From the NCBI GenBank assembly GCA_964629645.1, contig CAZVSU010000023.1:1-32836 (forward strand): a DNA stretch of 32,836 bases, read 5' to 3'. The notes under the pieces are model-generated. The model was not told the origin of the DNA. It saw only the letters and a program-made list of their open reading frames with translations, and ran no database searches. The position numbers and the translations under genes are program-made. Numbering within the stretch: the first letter of the stretch is position 1; each line of letters starts with the position of its first letter. Positions 25,865-32,836 of the stretch are shown piece by piece. The stretch comes from JAAKFL01 sp964629645. Lineage in GTDB: Bacteria > Chlamydiota > Chlamydiia > Chlamydiales > SLFE01.

Positions 25865-26978
25865 CAATCCTGCCTTGCTGGTCGATGATTACAGGGAGTA
25901 GAGTCACTTTTTGACCTTCGATCAAAAAATTTGCGCCCGATGCGACCACCCAGTCCCCTTCTTCAAGGCCGCCTGTAATCATGATGCCCCGCTCGAGCAG
26001 CTTGCCCTTTTGAACAGGCTGTAGATAGACTCGCTGAGTCTCAGGATTCACGAGCCAAACGTATGTTGTCGAGGGATCGACATCTGAAATCACAGCCGTT
26101 GTCGGAACAAGAAATCCTTTTTCAGCGTATTGCGCCGCCTCGTCACCGGAAAGGGTGGCAGCTCCTGCCATTCCGGAAAGAATGGTCACGTCGCCCGGTT
26201 GATCCATCACGACAGTTACAGGAAACGTTCTGGTTGTTTGGGACGCTTCGGTCCCGATTTCTCTGATCCTGGCTTCAAATTCCCTTCCGGGAAAGGCGTC
26301 GAAAACAACCTTGACCGTGCGAATGTTTTGTATTTCTGAAATTGCGCTCTCCGGGACATCGATCACCATTTCAACTTTTGAGGTATCCAGCAGCCTTATG
26401 ATCGGTTGTTTGGCATTGACAAATTCGAAGGGTTCGACAAACGTGGCCACGATAATTCCATCGAAGGGCGAAAGCAAGTTAGTGTCAGACAGCCTATCTT
26501 CAGCAGCTTCAACCTCCCCTTCAAGGGAGACAATTTGTCCTTTTAATTGGTTGACCTCTTCATTTTTTTGATCGAGGAGGCTGCGGCTGATGGCGCCCGG
26601 GTCTTTTTTCCATATATTGGTCGCTCGTTGCAAGTCCCGCCTGGCGAAGCGAAGCTGCGCTTCTGATCTTGCCAAATTTCCTCGCGCGATCTGCAGCCTC
26701 ACTTCGTAATCGCGGGGATCGATTTGCGCCAGTATCTGCCCTTTTTTGACCTCATCTCCGACAAAAACCGGCCGCCGAATCATAGGGCCATCGACACGAA
26801 AGGAGAGGTTGGAGCGGTTTACGGCGCGGGTACGCCCTGGAAAAACACGCGTTTGAATCGTTTCTTCTTTTGTCAGTTTAAGGGCGCGGACGGGCCGAAC
26901 AGGCTGACGAGGCGGCGCTTCCTTACCGCAGGAGGTCAGACAAAAGAAGCAAATAAGTGCCAGGATATTTTTCATCAT
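25848..26978 (-). CDS. RND periplasmic adaptor (membrane fusion) lipoprotein, AcrA/MdtA-like
   Basis: The 376-residue product begins with a lipoprotein signal (MMKNILALICFFCLTSC, lipidated Cys17). The lipoyl/hairpin region includes FRVDGPMIRRPVFVGDEVKKGQILAQIDPRDYE, with the partner half at LLSPFDGIIVATFVEPFEFV. A coiled-coil hairpin lies between them, and the beta-barrel and membrane-proximal domains follow (including GTEASQTTRTFPV). It bridges the inner-membrane pump and outer-membrane duct. It is the first gene of the efflux operon; its 3' end overlaps the pump gene. Two adjacent ATG codons (26978, 26975) are possible starts, with only a weak ribosome site. No local regulator gene is present. 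Confidence 0.93.
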   Translation of the reverse strand: MMKNILALICFFCLTSCGKEAPPRQPVRPVRALKLTKEETIQTRVFPGRTRAVNRSNLSFRVDGPMIRRPVFVGDEVKKGQILAQIDPRDYEVRLQIARGNLARSEAQLRFARRDLQRATNIWKKDPGAISRSLLDQKNEEVNQLKGQIVSLEGEVEAAEDRLSDTNLLSPFDGIIVATFVEPFEFVNAKQPIIRLLDTSKVEMVIDVPESAISEIQNIRTVKVVFDAFPGREFEARIREIGTEASQTTRTFPVTVVMDQPGDVTILSGMAGAATLSGDEAAQYAEKGFLVPTTAVISDVDPSTTYVWLVNPETQRVYLQPVQKGKLLERGIMITGGLEEGDWVVASGANFLIEGQKVTLLPVIIDQQGRIDEMAD

Positions 26979-27057
26979 TCAAATCTTGCTCTAAGAAACA
27001 CATCCTAGATTTTCAATAAATTAATTTCCATAGTTTCTTCACTCAAGATGTTTTTCT

Positions 27058-27086
27058 TTGATTACAACTATGAAAGTCCTTATAAT
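27058..27086 (+). promoter_or_regulatory. Strong promoter of the AsmA-like gene, predicting a leaderless mRNA
   Basis: TTGATT (27058-27063) and a perfect TATAAT (27081-27086) are 17 bases apart. The expected start, near 27093, is only about two bases before ATG 27095, and there is no room for a Shine-Dalgarno site. Confidence 0.65.
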
Positions 27087-27094
27087 TACGATTT

Positions 27095-30000
27095 ATGAAA
27101 TCTAAAAGCCTACTAATTAGTTTGTTGTGTTTCGGAATCGCACTTCTATTATTGGTTGCGGCCGCGCCGGCTCTTCTCTCCACTCGATTTGTTCAGACGC
27201 ACTATCTGATCCCTATGCTCGAAAAGTCCTCTAAAGGATCTGTCAGCATCGAACACGCCACGTTTTCATGGTTGGGCGGACAGAGAGTGAAAGCCTTCAA
27301 CTGGTCCGACACCGAATCTTCCCTTTCTTTTGACGATTTTCAAACAGATATTCCACTCTACCGCCTGCTATGGAAAGATTGGCTCAGCGGAAACGCCACA
27401 CTCGAAAATGTCACGCTCAGACTCCCCGACGACGTCAGCTTCACAGGCTTCAATGGAAACATGACGCTTGAAAACGGAGTGGCGGCTTTCGCTCTTGAAG
27501 GAGACTCTCTCCAAAAAGGGCAGGCCGGCAAAATGAAATTTCGCGGTAGACTTCCCGTGGGCGAACATTTTAGTCAAGGCTCGTTGACTGTTCACCTCAT
27601 CGATTTTCCGTCGCGGTTTCTGCAGATGCCTGTAACACCAGCCCATATTCCTCTCTATCTTTTTGTTGGCGATCAATTGAATGGAACACTTGAGTATCAA
27701 GAAGGGTCCTTTCATATTGTCGCTGCCACAAATCAAGGCAACGCAGATCTCACATTCAGCCTCGAAAATGGCGGTCTTGCCTTTACAGAAGAAGGTAAAT
27801 TGTCCTATCAATTGCCTCAAGAGGCAGCAGCAAAGCTCAAGAAAGCGTCACTCCCCACTCTGCATTCGCCGATGACCGTTCGATTTCTAAAAGGGGATCG
27901 GCCGTCGATCGCAGTCCGAATCGATTCTGTTAACTTAAGTCCAGGTGTCAACCTGTCTCAGCTCAAAGGCTCCATCGACTTCGATCGCGATCTTTCTTCT
28001 CTTTCGCTTTTTTGTGAAGGTATGGTCAAAGAAAAAGGGGGTGAAAGTCCGGTGGCTCTCAACGGGTCGATTCGGCTTCTGCCAGAGATGAGCTATGACC
28101 TTAATATCGAAGCCAAGGAGTTCAAAACAGAACTCATCTCCCCATTTTTTCAAGATCCTGACGACTCCGTCGTCACGTTAGCGAAAACTGTATTTGGTCC
28201 GAAGGCCGATACGAAACTCCATTTGTCATGCAAGGACAACGAGGAACTGATTTTTTTAAGCGTAAAAGCCAAAAGCGCTGAAATCCCCGGCATTTTATTT
28301 AGGCGTGATTCAGAAAGCGTGACTCTTGTTGAGCCATCGCATGCTTACGTCGTTTTATCGCCGTCCGATTGGATCAGGGACTCTTCGCTTCCGAAACAGC
28401 TCCCCCTAACGGTGCAGCTCAACACTTTCGAAATGAAACTGAATCAGATCATCCACCCCCAAGACATCGCCCTCAGTGCGAATGTCTCCATAAAAGAAAT
28501 GTCATGTGATCAGCTGCCCCTCGTCAAAAGCGCCTCATTTTCCAATGGCCTGCTGACTGTCGATGGGTCTTTAGACGCGCTTAAAGGAAACTTTGTCGGG
28601 CGCGTCAACCGTTTACAAAAAGGGACGTGGCTTTCAAGCATTATGGATCCGGAAATGCGCTTTACAGCCTCCGGCCTATTCGGTTTCAATCAAGATTGGG
28701 ATCTTGCCATTCAAAGCGTTTCGTTAAGCTGCGACGACCCGACGCTTCAATTTGCTTTTGAGGGAAAACAAACAGGCGGATCGCCCTTTAATCTCGACAT
28801 AGAGGGCCGAGCCACTTACACGTTGCTGCCTCACAAACTAAGTGAAATCGCAAGCGGCGAGACCACCTATTATCAACTGATTTCCCCGATAACGGCCCAT
28901 TTTATTATGGACAAAGCCCGCATCAACACCCGCCACTTAAACTTCAAAAACTGCGATTTTCAAGGCGCAATCGTCATCGACCACATTGTCGCAGGAGAAA
29001 ACCGTTCCCAAGCGATCGCATCCATTCACAACATTGAGATTCCCTTAACATTCAAAAATGGCGGCGAAGAGCTCACCTTTTATTTAGATGCCACAAGCCA
29101 AAATGAAAAAGGAGAAGATAAAGGCCGTATCGTGGCAAAGGGAGAAATCAAAGACCTTTTGAAAAACGGAACGGTCGATTTTGACGCCTCCCGCGTCGAC
29201 GCCAAGGTCCAACTCATGCAATTTCCCGTTGCGATACTGGAGGCGCTGTTAGCTAAGGACGGCTTGGACGAGATGATCGGCTTTACTCTCGATGGCGATC
29301 TGAACATCTCGAGCGAAAAGGGAAGCAATGAAGGACGCGCCCATTTTTTCTTCGAAAGTGAAGCGCTTTCGCTATCCGGAGCAGTCAAAACCGAAAACGC
29401 TCTTCAGTTTAAGACGCTCGGCAGCCCTATCGCGATCGCATGGAAGATCACCCCCGAGCGCTTTCGCGAGTTCAGACACTTTATCCTTGGCCAAAACTCG
29501 CCGCTGCTTGATAGCTTAACCCTTGCCAGGCCCGCACGATTTCACGCTGAATTATCAGACCTTAGCCTGTCTCTTCACCGCTTTTCCGCTTCTGCCGGCT
29601 CTCTTTCCATCGCTGCTGACGATTTGGCGGTCAATGATCGGATGTCGGGCGACACTGTGACGCTTAATCGATTCACTGCAAACTTGACATCTGAAAATAT
29701 CGGAAAGCGCATTTCACTCAATTTCGTCACGTCAGGACATATTTTTCAAAGAGAAAGCGAAACGTTCGAACTTTCACTCGATGCCGCCATCTCCCACTTG
29801 TTTTCAAGTAGCGGCGACTGGCAGCCGTCAAAAGCGACAATTGAAGCCGATGGACGTGCTGCCAAGGCTCCCGTTTTGATTCTCTCCGATATTTTTGCAC
29901 TGGACCCTAGTGTGATTCGTCAAATCGATGGATTGATCGGAGATCGTCTCGACGCCTCTCTTACCTGTCGGATCACGGAACTCACTGGACCCGTTAAATT

Positions 30001-30772
30001 GGCGGCGGCTGGGCCCATTGGCAAGTTTTCATTGGAGGGAGGCTTGAAGCGCGGGCTGCTGACCCTCGCGACGCCCCTGGCCGCGGAAATTAAAATCACA
30101 CCCAAATTAAGCACTTCTATTTTGGATGAAATCGTTCCCTTTCTTCGCTCGGCTGTCAGCTCTGAAACTCTTGTGAAATTGGCCATCAGCCCAGAGGGTT
30201 TCTATTATCCGCTTTGGACAGACGCCCCTTACGATTTTGCTATTGGCTCAATGCGTATCGACCTCGGGATTGTCACGTTTAAAAATACGCTTCAGATTGC
30301 CGACATTTTGACCCTGTTAAAGTATACGGATGGAGGGCCCTACATCAATGTTTGGTTCACGCCGATCTACCTCTCATACAGCAAGCAGCTCGTGACATTG
30401 CAGCGTCTTGACATGCTTGTTGCCGGGCGCTATCCACTCGCTGTCTGGGGAAAAGTCAATTTTGCTGAAGACAAAATGAGCATGAAAATTGGACTCGGAG
30501 GAATGACACTGAGGCGCGCTTTCGGACTGAAAGGAGTGCCCAAAAACTACTACCTTCAAGTGCCTCTTAAAGGCTCTCCAAGCAACCCGAACTTGGATGT
30601 TGGAGGCGCCGCAACAAAAATTGCCGGACTTATGGCTCAACTCCGGGGAGGCCCCCAGGGGGTGCTTGTGGGGGGACTTATGGACCTGCTCGGCACAACG
30701 ATGGGTCAAAAACCAACGCCTCCCCCGACAACATCTCCTTTCCCATGGGAAAAAGAAGGGACAAGGCTCTAG
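27095..30772 (+). CDS. AsmA/TamB-like large envelope protein
   Basis: The 1225-residue product has a hydrophobic N-terminal signal anchor (residues 5-28, SLLISLLCFGIALLLLVAAA). A long, repeat-like, beta-rich periplasmic region follows, with alternating short strands such as SVSIEHATFSWLGG and GNATLENVTLRL. This is characteristic of AsmA, YhdP and TamB relatives, which form elongated hydrophobic grooves carrying phospholipids between inner and outer membranes or assisting outer-membrane protein assembly. The C-terminus returns to AsmA-like strands (PLAVWGKVNF, MSMKIGLGGMTL, LKGSPSNPNLDVGGAATK) and ends in a Gly/Pro-rich tail. The exact subfamily cannot be decided by eye. It is divergent from the efflux operon and appears to be transcribed alone. 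Confidence 0.75.
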   Translation: MKSKSLLISLLCFGIALLLLVAAAPALLSTRFVQTHYLIPMLEKSSKGSVSIEHATFSWLGGQRVKAFNWSDTESSLSFDDFQTDIPLYRLLWKDWLSGNATLENVTLRLPDDVSFTGFNGNMTLENGVAAFALEGDSLQKGQAGKMKFRGRLPVGEHFSQGSLTVHLIDFPSRFLQMPVTPAHIPLYLFVGDQLNGTLEYQEGSFHIVAATNQGNADLTFSLENGGLAFTEEGKLSYQLPQEAAAKLKKASLPTLHSPMTVRFLKGDRPSIAVRIDSVNLSPGVNLSQLKGSIDFDRDLSSLSLFCEGMVKEKGGESPVALNGSIRLLPEMSYDLNIEAKEFKTELISPFFQDPDDSVVTLAKTVFGPKADTKLHLSCKDNEELIFLSVKAKSAEIPGILFRRDSESVTLVEPSHAYVVLSPSDWIRDSSLPKQLPLTVQLNTFEMKLNQIIHPQDIALSANVSIKEMSCDQLPLVKSASFSNGLLTVDGSLDALKGNFVGRVNRLQKGTWLSSIMDPEMRFTASGLFGFNQDWDLAIQSVSLSCDDPTLQFAFEGKQTGGSPFNLDIEGRATYTLLPHKLSEIASGETTYYQLISPITAHFIMDKARINTRHLNFKNCDFQGAIVIDHIVAGENRSQAIASIHNIEIPLTFKNGGEELTFYLDATSQNEKGEDKGRIVAKGEIKDLLKNGTVDFDASRVDAKVQLMQFPVAILEALLAKDGLDEMIGFTLDGDLNISSEKGSNEGRAHFFFESEALSLSGAVKTENALQFKTLGSPIAIAWKITPERFREFRHFILGQNSPLLDSLTLARPARFHAELSDLSLSLHRFSASAGSLSIAADDLAVNDRMSGDTVTLNRFTANLTSENIGKRISLNFVTSGHIFQRESETFELSLDAAISHLFSSSGDWQPSKATIEADGRAAKAPVLILSDIFALDPSVIRQIDGLIGDRLDASLTCRITELTGPVKLAAAGPIGKFSLEGGLKRGLLTLATPLAAEIKITPKLSTSILDEIVPFLRSAVSSETLVKLAISPEGFYYPLWTDAPYDFAIGSMRIDLGIVTFKNTLQIADILTLLKYTDGGPYINVWFTPIYLSYSKQLVTLQRLDMLVAGRYPLAVWGKVNFAEDKMSMKIGLGGMTLRRAFGLKGVPKNYYLQVPLKGSPSNPNLDVGGAATKIAGLMAQLRGGPQGVLVGGLMDLLGTTMGQKPTPPPTTSPFPWEKEGTRL

Positions 30773-30775
30773 GAA

Positions 30776-30813
30776 ACGTCTTCAAATTAAGTTGATTCCA
30801 AATTTGAAGACGT
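30776..30813. terminator. Perfect 13-bp hairpin after the AsmA-like gene
   Basis: Bases 30776-30788 pair perfectly with 30801-30813 around a 12-base loop, starting three bases after the stop codon. There is no T-run on either side, so it is not a classical intrinsic terminator. It may be a bidirectional or factor-assisted terminator, or an mRNA-stabilising stem, between two converging genes. Confidence 0.55.
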
Positions 30814-30820
30814 CCCCTAA

Positions 30821-31015
30821 TCAATCAACAATACGGCAGCTGATGTAAACCTCACTTGCCGACGACCCTTCGATCAGTTCATCCAAGTGGTTTCCTGAGG
30901 GCTCCAATGAAAATTGACGGCCGCAATCAAGACATCTGTGATTCTGTTTTCCATGCCTTGTGAAACCGTTTTTCTTGATCGCTTTCGACTCGCATTCAGG
31001 ACAGTGCCTTTCCAT
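30821..31015 (-). pseudogene. Truncated IS1-like transposase (InsA zinc-ribbon remnant)
   Basis: From ATG 31015 (preceded by GGGGAAG) 64 residues remain. They begin MERHCPECESKAIKKNG, then HGKQNHRCLDCGRQF, the CxxC...CxxC zinc ribbon and KNG/GKQ/RQF pattern of IS1-family InsA-type proteins. Similarity stops after RQF; the DNA-binding helices and the whole catalytic DDE part are absent, so this is a non-functional relic. The frame is also open upstream to 31132 without recognisable content. No terminal inverted repeats or target duplications could be paired. It lies immediately downstream of the AsmA-like gene, whose hairpin may mark the boundary of the lost element. Confidence 0.65.
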
Positions 31016-31438
31016 AGTCTTCCCCAATTTTTTAGATTGATTACAATTAAGACGACCCTCGTATTTCGCTATAAGTGTATAAATCCTTATCATTAAGTCT
31101 GCAAGCAAAAACATCCGCTTTTCGCTTCGCATGCGCTGAAAATTTTTCGACGAATCCGGAATAAAACTGAGAGCACTGCGGTGTTCTTTTACGCCCTGTG
31201 TGCAAGGTCCCTTTAACCCCTGATCGCGACTCTAATCCGATGATCTTTTTCTAAAGATGTCTCGCTGCGTCCCTGTTTCCTTTTTCAAAAAGTTGAAGGA
31301 TAGATAGGCTTGATAAGGCCCGAGTGATTGACTGCGATTGCGATCGAGATTAGCCGCCGGTCGGGAGTTTAACCTCATACTCCCCCACTTTATTTAAATA
31401 TGAAAACCCTCTAAGCTAGTGGAAATTGGAGCTCTTAA
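31016..31438. other. Gene-free intergenic region
   Basis: About 420 bp with no credible coding frame, tRNA or repeat array. It may include decayed insertion-sequence DNA next to the transposase remnant. Small inverted repeats are present at 31280-31292 (CTTTTTCAAAAAG) and 31363-31384. The last 60 bases serve as the leader of the acetyl-CoA synthetase gene. I see no strong promoter. Confidence 0.6.
31363..31384 (+). promoter_or_regulatory. Small hairpin upstream of acetyl-CoA synthetase
   Basis: GGGAGT at 31363-31368 pairs with ACTCCC at 31379-31384 around a ten-base loop, followed by a pyrimidine/AT-rich stretch, 55 bases before the acs start. It could be an attenuator, a terminator of upstream transcription or chance. 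Confidence 0.25.
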
Positions 31439-32836
31439 ATGAAGTCAACTGTCGAGCATCACCTTATTGAATCGCGCTATTTTTCACCGCCTTACAATGA
31501 AAATGCCCACATCAGAAACTTTGAGCAGTACAAAGAGATGTATGACCGCTCGATTCATGACTCCGATCGCTTTTGGCTTGAAATGGCAGACACTCTCGAA
31601 TGGTTTCAAAAACCGACGGTCGCCTTGAAGTATGAGTGGAGTCAGGATCGTGTCCGCCACAGCTGCTTTGAAGATGGCGCGCTCAACCTTTCCGTCAATT
31701 GCCTCGACAGGCATTTAAAAGATAAACGCAAGCAGCCGGCGATTGTTTGGCAAGGAGATGAAGATCACGAGACACAGGTGATCGACTTCGAAACGCTGCA
31801 CATTGAAGTATGCCGTTTTGCCAATGTCTTAAAGTCGCTTGGCATAAAAAAAGGGGACCGGGTCTGCCTTTACATGCCCATGGTGCCGGAGCTGACAGTC
31901 GCCGTGTTGGGATGTGCAAGAATAGGGGCGATTCATTCAGTAGTCTTCGCCGGTTTCAGCGCCGAAGCTTTAAGCCACAGGATCAATGACGCCGAATGCT
32001 GTCTTCTGATCACAGCCAATACAGGCCTACGGGCGGGGAAACGGCTGCTTCTCAAAGAAATAGCAGACGAGGCGTGCGCATCATCGCCCTCCATAAAAAA
32101 TATTGTCGTCTTGAGACGCACTGTCGACCCTTGCGACATGAAAAAAGGGCGCGACCTTTGGTTTCACGAACTCATGGCCAAAGCAAAAACGGAGTGCCCG
32201 CCGGAACAGCTCAATGCCGAAGATCCCTTATTCATCCTTTATACCTCAGGATCTACAGGCAAACCAAAAGGGGTGGTTCATACCCAAGCGGGCTATCTTC
32301 TACACACCTCTTTGACACACCGCTATGTATTCGACATTCAAGACGATGACGTCTTTTGGTGCACAGCCGACATCGGATGGATTACAGGGCACAGCTACGT
32401 GATCTACGGTCCGCTTGCAAATGGCTGCACGACGCTTATGTTTGAAGGGGGGCCGCTCTACCCCGACCCCGGACGATTTTGGCAAATTATCGAAAAGCAT
32501 CGGGTCACAAAGTTCTACACAGCCCCGACCGCAATCCGTTCGTTGATCTGCCATGGAGAGACGTGGCCCAATAAGTACGATTTGTCGTCCCTTCAGCTTC
32601 TGGGTACAGTCGGAGAGCCGATTAATCCCGAAACGTGGATGTGGTTTTACGAAGTCATTGGCAAAGGGAGGATTCCCATCGTCGATACATGGTGGCAAAC
32701 AGAAACGGGCGGCATCATGATCACCCCCCTCCCCTTCAGCCACGGCTTGAAGCCCGGTTCGGCGACACGCCCCTTCTTTGGCATTGAGCCTGCCATTCTC
32801 AACGACGAAGGTACGCCTTGTGACACAAACAACGGG
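31439..32836 (+). CDS. acs: Acetyl-CoA synthetase, N-terminal 466 codons (cut by window edge)
   Basis: The frame opens at ATG 31439, with GGAG about eight bases upstream, and runs off the right edge; full-length Acs has about 650 residues. It shows the Acs N-terminal domain (NLSVNCLDRHL), VFAGFSAEAL, and the CoA/ATP-site segment GLRAGKRLLLKEIADEA. It also has the adenylate-forming P-loop YTSGSTGKPKG (268-278) and TWWQTETGG (417-425). The enzyme makes acetyl-CoA from acetate, ATP and CoA in the cytosol. The C-terminal domain with the acetylation-regulated Lys lies outside the window. The WWQTETG signature distinguishes it from medium-chain ligases; a propionyl-CoA synthetase is less likely. 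Confidence 0.93.
   Translation, partial: MKSTVEHHLIESRYFSPPYNENAHIRNFEQYKEMYDRSIHDSDRFWLEMADTLEWFQKPTVALKYEWSQDRVRHSCFEDGALNLSVNCLDRHLKDKRKQPAIVWQGDEDHETQVIDFETLHIEVCRFANVLKSLGIKKGDRVCLYMPMVPELTVAVLGCARIGAIHSVVFAGFSAEALSHRINDAECCLLITANTGLRAGKRLLLKEIADEACASSPSIKNIVVLRRTVDPCDMKKGRDLWFHELMAKAKTECPPEQLNAEDPLFILYTSGSTGKPKGVVHTQAGYLLHTSLTHRYVFDIQDDDVFWCTADIGWITGHSYVIYGPLANGCTTLMFEGGPLYPDPGRFWQIIEKHRVTKFYTAPTAIRSLICHGETWPNKYDLSSLQLLGTVGEPINPETWMWFYEVIGKGRIPIVDTWWQTETGGIMITPLPFSHGLKPGSATRPFFGIEPAILNDEGTPCDTNNG

Noticed and set aside
31016..31438. Search for tRNA, small RNA or CRISPR in the gap before acs
   Set aside because: No cloverleaf, regularly spaced repeats or convincing promoter-terminator pair could be seen; only short inverted repeats.

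Overview
The window looks like part of the chromosome of a Gram-negative, amoeba-associated member of the Chlamydiae (Parachlamydiales type, perhaps Waddliaceae or Criblamydiaceae). This is inferred, without any database search, from three things. First, several genes encode eukaryote-like signalling domains. Second, there is a giant protein with the DUF3638/DUF3645-type ATPase signature. Third, these genes are mixed with ordinary Gram-negative envelope genes. Base composition looks moderate (roughly 45-50% GC by eye) and even throughout.

Layout. Bases 1-1217 (minus) hold the N-terminal part of an F-box plus leucine-rich-repeat protein that runs off the left edge; its last visible repeats are near-identical 72-bp DNA units. 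Bases 1360-2157 (minus) encode an FkbM-type methyltransferase. It is divergent from an alpha/beta hydrolase (2288-3292, plus). Next comes an NfeD-like protein/flotillin pair (3379-5300, plus). The following gene (5347-6885, plus) encodes a protein whose N-terminal half resembles a Ras GTPase-activating domain and whose C-terminal half carries two SAM domains. It converges on a minus-strand gene (6898-9633) for a protein with about six SH2-like modules surrounding a domain resembling the core of plant IQM proteins. Bases 9710-21235 (minus) are one 3841-codon gene, the DUF3638-type giant with helicase-like ATPase motifs. Bases 21291-26978 (minus) are a tripartite RND efflux operon (adaptor, pump, outer-membrane factor, in transcription order). 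Divergent from it, 27095-30772 (plus) encodes an AsmA/TamB-like envelope protein. It is followed by a perfect hairpin and a truncated IS1-like transposase remnant (30821-31015, minus). A gene-free stretch of about 420 bp leads to the first 466 codons of acetyl-CoA synthetase (31439 to the right edge).

How the genes fit together. Housekeeping and envelope functions (efflux, AsmA-like lipid handling, flotillin microdomains, acetate activation) flank a block of probable host-interaction genes. F-box/LRR would address host SCF ubiquitin ligases, RasGAP/SAM would address small GTPases and scaffolds, SH2/IQM would address phosphotyrosine signalling, and the DUF3638 giant is of unknown role. The most notable candidate for something undescribed is the neighbouring pair of RasGAP-SAM and poly-SH2-IQM genes. 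A second theme is gene starts: several genes have good -35/-10 boxes placed so close to the ATG that the mRNA would be leaderless or nearly so.
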